A stretch of DNA of 37,204 nt from contig SIBJ01000031.1 of assembly GCA_009695195.1 (NCBI GenBank), positions 1 through 37,204 of the forward strand, written 5' to 3'. The notes below the pieces were generated by a model. The model did no database searches. It had not been told where the DNA came from and saw nothing but the letters and a program-made list of their open reading frames with translations. Below are positions 33,086-37,204 of this stretch, piece by piece; positions within the stretch are counted from its first letter, which is position 1, and each line of letters starts with the position of its first letter. Position numbers and translations under genes: made by a program. The DNA is from Pedosphaera sp. (lineage in GTDB: Bacteria > Verrucomicrobiota > Verrucomicrobiia > Limisphaerales > JADLHS01).

Positions 33086-33149
33086 CCGCCGACGTGAGGA
33101 GGCGGACTCTGAATGTCCTGCCATTCCGCCTCCTCACGTCGGCGGCTAC
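33082..33149. repeat. Perfect inverted repeat, 25-bp arms, between convergent genes (element 10)
   Basis: Arms at 33082-33106 and 33125-33149 are exact reverse complements around an 18-base loop. Both convergent genes use TAG inside the arms (33083-33085 plus strand, 33146-33148 minus strand). The core CGACGTGAGGAG matches elements 2 and 7. Confidence 0.94.
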
Positions 33150-33490
33150 GATTTCTTCTTCGGCTTCCAAAACGCCGAGCCGAACACGAGCAGTCCACAC
33201 AGGTTGATGCCGACGATGTAACCGATCTTGTAGGGCCGGCCGGAATTGTTCGCGGCAAAAATCTCCACGTCCTTCCCCAGCACCAGACTCGGCAGCGCCA
33301 TCGGCATCAACGCACCGTGCAACGCGCCGTGACCAAAACCAAACTGGCGATCCTTCGGATACGCGTGCGGCAAAGCCCGGCCGTAAAACCAGCCCAACAA
33401 AAAAATGGTGAGCGCGAACCCGCCACATTTTGTGGCCCATTGTCGGGTTGTCAGGCCGCAGATCGTGGCGGACGTGGGAGTTCTGGCCAT
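33146..33490 (-). CDS. Small integral membrane protein, unknown function
   Basis: This 114-residue protein runs from ATG 33490. Hydrophobic helices lie at about residues 22-40 (KCGGFALTIFLLGWFYGRAL) and 88-107 (YIVGINLCGLLVFGSAFW), with a polar middle (GFGHGALHGALMPMALPSLVLG). It is eight bases after the glycosyltransferase stop, so it is probably the last gene of a three-gene operon. Its TAG stop and possibly the final basic residues (KPKKKS) come from or abut the hairpin. No functional motif is recognised. Confidence 0.7.
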   Translation of the reverse strand: MARTPTSATICGLTTRQWATKCGGFALTIFLLGWFYGRALPHAYPKDRQFGFGHGALHGALMPMALPSLVLGKDVEIFAANNSGRPYKIGYIVGINLCGLLVFGSAFWKPKKKS

Positions 33491-33498
33491 GGTCTGGA

Positions 33499-34242
33499 TC
33501 AGTGCGCAACGGGGATTTCCTGCAGCGGTCGCAAAATCTTCAAGGCCGCAGCGCCGCGCGGCCGCGTCGTCAGCCACCAGCGAATCCAGCGCCAGGTATC
33601 AATCAACGGGTGAATCTTGCTGGTGCGCGGTTTGTAGATCACTTCCACCGGCACAAACTCGATCCGCCAGGACTCAGCGGCGAAGGCGAGCAGCATTTCG
33701 GACTCGATCTCGAAGTGATCGCTGGCCAGCGGCAACGCGGCGAGGGCCGCGAGATTCACCAGGCGAAAGCCGCATTGGGAATCGGCGAACGTCACCCCGG
33801 CACGGCGCGAGAGCCGGCGGGTCATCCAACGATTCACCCGCCGCCGGAGCCAGGGAATTTTTTGACATTCGGTCAGACGATTGCCGATGACCAGTGCCGC
33901 CCGTGTGCTTTCGGCGCAACGGAAAAAATCGGGAATGTTTTTCACCGCGTGCTGGCCGTCGCCATCCAGCGTCAGCGCCCAGATGAATCCGCGATCGCGG
34001 AGATGTTGAAAGCCGACCAGCAACGCCGCGCCTTTGCCGCGGTTCGTGGCGTGGCGCACGACTTCGGCGCCGCCCTCGATGGCGCGCGCCACGGAGTCGT
34101 CCGTCGAACCATCGTCCACGACAAACACGGTCGGCAGATGCTCGCGCGCGGTCCGCACGATGTCGCCGATGGTCGCGGCTTCGTTGAAGCACGGGATCAG
34201 CGCCGCACAATCTTGTTGCCAGTTCGAGGCGGATGAGTTCAC
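33499..34242 (-). CDS. Family 2 glycosyltransferase
   Basis: This 247-residue GT-A enzyme contains ALIPCFNEAATIGDIVRTA, VFVVDDGSTDDSV (Asp43-Asp48), ATNRGKGAALLVGF and LTLDGDGQH (Asp93, Asp95). This combination is typical of dolichyl/undecaprenyl-phosphate sugar synthases such as DPM1-like enzymes, and the C-terminal HFEIESEMLL...YKPRTSKIHP fits. GT2 enzymes also occur in aryl polyene clusters. The start is GTG 34242, eight bases after the stop of the exported-protein gene, without a clear Shine-Dalgarno site. It probably transfers a sugar from a nucleotide donor to a lipid carrier at the membrane. Confidence 0.9.
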   Translation of the reverse strand: MNSSASNWQQDCAALIPCFNEAATIGDIVRTAREHLPTVFVVDDGSTDDSVARAIEGGAEVVRHATNRGKGAALLVGFQHLRDRGFIWALTLDGDGQHAVKNIPDFFRCAESTRAALVIGNRLTECQKIPWLRRRVNRWMTRRLSRRAGVTFADSQCGFRLVNLAALAALPLASDHFEIESEMLLAFAAESWRIEFVPVEVIYKPRTSKIHPLIDTWRWIRWWLTTRPRGAAALKILRPLQEIPVAH

Positions 34243-34250
34243 GCGAGAAG

Positions 34251-34835
34251 TCAGTCAACGCTGTTGATGTGGAGATCGGTGCGCAGGACCTTGCCGCTGT
34301 CGGCGGCGACGAAGACGCTGCCGATGTCCGCGTTGTCGGTGGGATGCTTGAGCTTCGCGGCCCAGAGCGTGACCTTCCAGACCGGACCTTCATCGCCGCG
34401 TTGGAGCGTCAGCCGGGTGGCTTTGAGTGTGAGCGATTTGAGCAACGGCTCGGCGCTGGCGATCTTGATCGCCTTGTCGGAGTCCACTTTCAACTTCGAA
34501 CTGTCGAGGGTCTGGTGATCACCCGTGCCGAGTTCGATGACGCGCATCGGACGGGTCACGGTCATTTTCTTTCCCGCGCCAAACTTCACCTCGGTGGCCT
34601 TGAACGTGGCATCGGGATCGTAAAAGACCACGTACCAGATGTTCGGCGTGAGAGTCCCGACGGATTTCTCCGAGCGGATTTGCACGACCTTCTCCTTGCT
34701 CTGCTCGCCCACGTAGCGATTGCCTTCCTTGGCGAGGTCAAAGGCCGTGGGTTCGCCGGCCCGCGCAAAATTCACCGCTGCCACCGAACCCACCGCCACC
34801 GCCACCCAAATCGAAAGGTTCCGTAATATTTTCAT
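34251..34835 (-). CDS. Exported protein with PepSY-like C-terminus
   Basis: This 194-residue protein has a signal peptide (MKILRNLSIWVAVAVGSVAAVNFARA) starting at ATG 34835. KEKVVQIRSEKSVGTLTPNIWYVVFYDPDATFKATEVKFG forms one beta-alpha unit. DKAIKIASAEPLLKSLTLKATRLTL... to KVTLWAAKLKHPTDNADIGSVFVAADSGKVLRTDLHIN forms a second, PepSY-like unit. Such domains are small periplasmic inhibitors or binders. It is the first gene of the operon with the glycosyltransferase and membrane protein. The precise function is unknown. Confidence 0.72.
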   Translation of the reverse strand: MKILRNLSIWVAVAVGSVAAVNFARAGEPTAFDLAKEGNRYVGEQSKEKVVQIRSEKSVGTLTPNIWYVVFYDPDATFKATEVKFGAGKKMTVTRPMRVIELGTGDHQTLDSSKLKVDSDKAIKIASAEPLLKSLTLKATRLTLQRGDEGPVWKVTLWAAKLKHPTDNADIGSVFVAADSGKVLRTDLHINSVD

Positions 34836-34915
34836 CGGCGGAGGATACAACTCCACCACCGCCCGGGCAATGTCGCAAAGTTTTGCGCGCCGAATTTCAT
34901 GCCCAAAAAAATCTA

Positions 34916-34943
34916 TTGCCTCGAAGGGTTTCCCTGATATTCT
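34916..34943 (+). promoter_or_regulatory. Candidate sigma-70 promoter of rpsB-tsf
   Basis: TTGCCT at 34916-34921 and TATTCT at 34938-34943 match 4 of 6 bases each, with 16 bp between. They lie about 180 bases before rpsB, leaving a long GC-rich leader that could hold an S2-type regulatory structure, though I could not establish one. Confidence 0.4.
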
Positions 34944-35119
34944 GCGGCCTCTTTTCGGCTGTAGTTCCCGGCGTTGGCCGGGCGGCGAAAGTGAAAACGG
35001 CCTTAAACAGCCCGGGCCCGTGTGGGTTTGGGTGGCCACAATAACATCGAAATTAATCCCGTGTTCCGCGGGATGGTTTGCCACGCAAGACGCGGCAGGC
35101 TCTCAACCAAAGGAAAATT

Positions 35120-35923
35120 GTGTTAAGCATTGGCGTTAAAGAATTGTTGGAAGCGGGTGTCCATTTCGGACATCAAACCCGGCGTTGGAATCCCAAGATG
35201 AAGCAGTTCATCTACGACGCGCGCAACGGGATTCACATCATTGATCTGAGCAAGAGTCTCGCGCAGCTCGAAGCCGCGTGCGATTTTCTCACCCTCACGG
35301 TCCGCAAGGGCGGCAAGGTGCTGTTCGTCGGCACGAAGAAGCAGGCGCAGCAGGCGGTCAAGGAAACCGCCAAGGAGTGCAACCAGTATTTTGTCTGCGA
35401 GCGCTGGCTCGGCGGCACGCTCACGAATTTCAACACCATAAAAAAATCCATCAACCGGCTCAAGGAGATCGAGAAGATGGAAGCCGACGGTGGGATCAAC
35501 GCCTACGTCAAACAGGAGCAGGCCGTCATCCGCCGCGAATGTGCGCGGCTCGTGAAATATTTCGATGGCATCCGCGCGATGGACAAGGCGGACAAGATTC
35601 CCGCCGCGATGTTCGTCGTGGACGTGAAGCGCGAGCATAACGCCGTCGCCGAAGCGCGCCGGATGAAGATTCCGATCGTGGCCATCGCAGACACGAATTG
35701 TGATCCCGACCTCGTGGATTATCCCATCGCCGGCAACGACGACGCGATCCGTTCCGTGCGCATGATTCTGGCGACCGTTGGGCAGGTCGTCACGCGCGCG
35801 CAGGCGGAATACGAATCGAAGTCCGCCCGCCGCAAACCCGACGAGGCCGCCGCGGAAGCGCCACCCGCCGTGGAAGCGACGCCGGTGGCTCCGGCTGAGG
35901 TCGCCGCGCCCGCCGCTGTTTAA
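35120..35923 (+). CDS. rpsB: 30S ribosomal protein S2
   Basis: This is a 267-residue S2 protein. [89 protein letters not shown] and [14 protein letters not shown] are all conserved. The GTG start at 35120 is chosen because AAAGGAA at 35110-35116 is well placed and S2 typically begins about seven residues before ELLEAG. The last 35 residues are an Ala/Pro/Glu-rich tail, common in this phylum. S2 assembles late onto the 30S subunit next to S1. It forms an operon with tsf 60 bases downstream. Confidence 0.97.
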   Translation: MLSIGVKELLEAGVHFGHQTRRWNPKMKQFIYDARNGIHIIDLSKSLAQLEAACDFLTLTVRKGGKVLFVGTKKQAQQAVKETAKECNQYFVCERWLGGTLTNFNTIKKSINRLKEIEKMEADGGINAYVKQEQAVIRRECARLVKYFDGIRAMDKADKIPAAMFVVDVKREHNAVAEARRMKIPIVAIADTNCDPDLVDYPIAGNDDAIRSVRMILATVGQVVTRAQAEYESKSARRKPDEAAAEAPPAVEATPVAPAEVAAPAAV

Positions 35924-35983
35924 GTTGAGCGCCCGCCGTAACTGCCTCAACTAGCAACCAACAACTCTCAACTCCTAGAATCA

Positions 35984-36826
35984 ATGGCTGAAATTACTGC
36001 TGCTGCCGTCGCGAAATTGCGTGAAATGACCAGCGCCGGCATGATGGACTGCAAGAAGGCGCTCACCGAAGCCGGTGGCGACCTCGACAAGGCGGTGGAC
36101 ATCCTCCGCAAATCCGGCGCGGCCAGCGCCGCGAAAAAAGCGAGCCGCGACGCGCGCGAAGGCGTCATCGCTCAATTCATCGCGCCCGGCGGCAAGGCCG
36201 GCGTGCTCGTCGAAGTGAATTGCGAAACGGATTTCGTTGCCCGCAACGATTCCTTCCGCGCCTTCTGCGACGAGATCGCCAAGAAAGTCGCCGCGAATCC
36301 CAACGCCGACCTCGAAGCCGACCGTCAGGCCGCCGTTGGCAAGATCGGTGAGAACGTCAAGATCACCCGCAACGCCCGCATGGAAGTGAGCGGCAACGGA
36401 CTCATCGCCGCCTACATCCACACCGGTGCGAAGGTCGGCGTGCTCGTCGAAGTCGGCGCGGCCAAGCCCGAGACGACCGGCACGGAGGAGTTCAAGCAAC
36501 TCGTGAAGGACATCACGCTCCAGATCGCCGCGGGACATCCTTTCGCGGTTTCGCGCGACCAGGTGTCCGCCGAGGTCATCGCGAAGGAACGCGAGATCGC
36601 CGCGCAATCGGACCGGCTCAAGGGCAAACCGCCGCAGGCCATGGAGAAAATCCTTCAGGGCGTGCTCGAAAAATTCTTCCAGAGCTACTGCCTCGTGGAT
36701 CAGGGCTTCGTGAAGAAGAATTCCGAGATCAGCGTGAAGGAACACGTCGCGCAGGTCGCGAAACAACTCGGCGACGAGATCACGGTCCGCCGCTTCGTCC
36801 GCTTCCAGGTCGGCGAAGGCGTTTAG
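35984..36826 (+). CDS. tsf: Elongation factor Ts
   Basis: This 280-residue protein is the guanine nucleotide exchange factor for EF-Tu. The UBA-like N-terminus (VAKLREMTSAGMMDCKKALTEA), the GVIAQFIAPGGKAGVLVEVNCETDFVARND core containing the TDFV contact, and a second core repeat (GLIAAYIHTGAKVGVLVEVG) are intact. The C-terminal part (DQGFVKKNSEISVKEHV...ITVRRFVRFQVGEG) is standard. Length is normal. It ends the rpsB operon; a strong terminator lies 24 bases after the stop. Confidence 0.98.
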   Translation: MAEITAAAVAKLREMTSAGMMDCKKALTEAGGDLDKAVDILRKSGAASAAKKASRDAREGVIAQFIAPGGKAGVLVEVNCETDFVARNDSFRAFCDEIAKKVAANPNADLEADRQAAVGKIGENVKITRNARMEVSGNGLIAAYIHTGAKVGVLVEVGAAKPETTGTEEFKQLVKDITLQIAAGHPFAVSRDQVSAEVIAKEREIAAQSDRLKGKPPQAMEKILQGVLEKFFQSYCLVDQGFVKKNSEISVKEHVAQVAKQLGDEITVRRFVRFQVGEGV

Positions 36827-36850
36827 ATTTTTATCCGCAACTCATTTCAC

Positions 36851-36876
36851 AAAGGCGTCCGCACGGACGCCTTTTT
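36851..36876 (+). terminator. Rho-independent terminator after tsf
   Basis: An 11-bp perfect stem (aaaggcgtccg, loop ca, complement) is followed by a run of T. It lies 24 bases after the tsf stop. Confidence 0.93.
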
Positions 36877-36881
36877 CGTTT

Positions 36882-36943
36882 GGAGTCCCGCCTTCAGGCG
36901 ATCCGGTGGGTTGCGCGCACGGGCCGCCTGAAGGCGGAACTCC
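36882..36943. repeat. Inverted repeat, 19-bp arms (element 11)
   Basis: Arms at 36882-36900 and 36925-36943 pair at 18 of 19 positions around a 24-base loop. It starts six bases after the tsf terminator. Confidence 0.88.
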
Positions 36944-36995
36944 GAACGGGTGCGATTAAAGGCGGGTGCGGGTGAGAGGGTGCTGGCGGTATTTT

Positions 36996-37114
36996 TGGAC
37001 TGCGGTGGCAAGTCGGACGCGACACCGCTTTCGAGCGAACGGGGCGGGTTGCTCATTTCCATTGCCGTCGCCGGTGCCAAAGCGGTGTCGCGTCCGACTT
37101 GCCACCGCAGTCCA
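36996..37114. repeat. Perfect inverted repeat, 36-bp arms (element 12)
   Basis: Arms at 36996-37031 and 37079-37114 are exact reverse complements around a 47-base loop, the longest perfect arms in the window. The family is shared with 25174-25288. The remaining sequence from 36827 to the window end holds only the terminator, this and the preceding element, and no gene I can support; 37115-37204 shows nothing recognisable. Confidence 0.95.
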
Positions 37115-37204
37115 TAATGCCCTCACCCGTGAATGGCGCTTAGTTAAGGGCATGTGTCGTTGATTTTTTCTGGGTGGCTTCGGCAATGATTTCCTGCCGG
37201 GGGC

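Noticed and set aside
1463..33149. Treating every hairpin as a Rho-independent terminator
   Set aside because: They lack T-runs and many lie inside coding sequence. Only 36851-36876 fits a terminator.
34836..35119. Known S2 leader RNA upstream of rpsB
   Set aside because: The region is GC-rich and long enough, but I could not find a stem pattern I can defend. Only a candidate promoter is reported.
37115..37204. Start of a further gene or insertion sequence at the right edge
   Set aside because: Open frames here are short and mostly translate the palindrome. Too little sequence remains to judge.
1..37204. CRISPR array, tRNA, rRNA or prophage
   Set aside because: No direct repeats with regular spacers, no cloverleaf or rRNA-like stretch, and no phage structural genes were seen. 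The repeats present are inverted or heptameric.

Overview
This GC-rich window reads as chromosomal DNA of a Verrucomicrobium, most likely from the Pedosphaera/Limisphaerales side of the phylum. That placement is inferred from gene style: several small pilin-like proteins with a CINNLRQ...QWALEN core, a secreted Ig-domain protein, an ebo-type gene pair, few clear Shine-Dalgarno sites, and dense dispersed hairpin repeats. It was not tested by any search. I see no rRNA, tRNA, CRISPR array, prophage or intact insertion sequence.

Layout. 1-660 is the end of a DEAD-box RNA helicase. 718-1456 and 7483-7902 hold three paralogous pilin-like genes. 1538-4332 (minus) is an EboD/EboF-type pair: a sugar-phosphate cyclase and an alkaline-phosphatase-fold protein. 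4395-7314 (minus) is an active HtrA-type protease with PDZ domains followed by a shorter paralogue whose catalytic His and Ser appear lost. 8063-9583 is a secreted Ig-like protein. 9601-12234 (minus) is mutS. 12337-21245 (plus) is a small lipoprotein-like gene, a 2021-residue thioester alpha-2-macroglobulin and a TonB/ExbB/ExbD-type energy module. 21331-22108 (minus) is an overlapping nucleotidyltransferase/small-protein pair, and 22220-23224 (minus) is asd.

23365-32226 is a lipid or polyketide export and tailoring locus that resembles the accessory half of aryl polyene/xanthomonadin clusters. It holds a flavoprotein with halogenase signatures, a lipoprotein, an MMPL exporter fused to an LpxL/HtrB-type acyltransferase, a LolA-like protein, a FabZ-like dehydratase, a methyltransferase and an AMP-ligase. 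No ketosynthase or carrier protein is present in the window. 32354-34835 holds a conserved-looking unknown, a membrane protein, a family 2 glycosyltransferase and an exported protein. 35120-36826 is rpsB-tsf, closed by a clear terminator.

The most unusual feature is a crowd of about 19 hairpin or heptamer repeats. Most are 62-97 bp with long, often perfect arms around a short loop. The arms are mostly unrelated in sequence but the architecture recurs. Several lie in frame inside conserved genes (mutS twice, the EboF-like gene twice, the MMPL exporter, the AMP-ligase, the macroglobulin). Others supply stop codons, protein C-termini, a signal peptide, or the joint of a gene fusion. Four sequence families are built on different 7-bp units. 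They resemble in concept the Rickettsia palindromic elements and the cyanobacterial heptamer STRRs, but sequence relatedness to either is not claimed.
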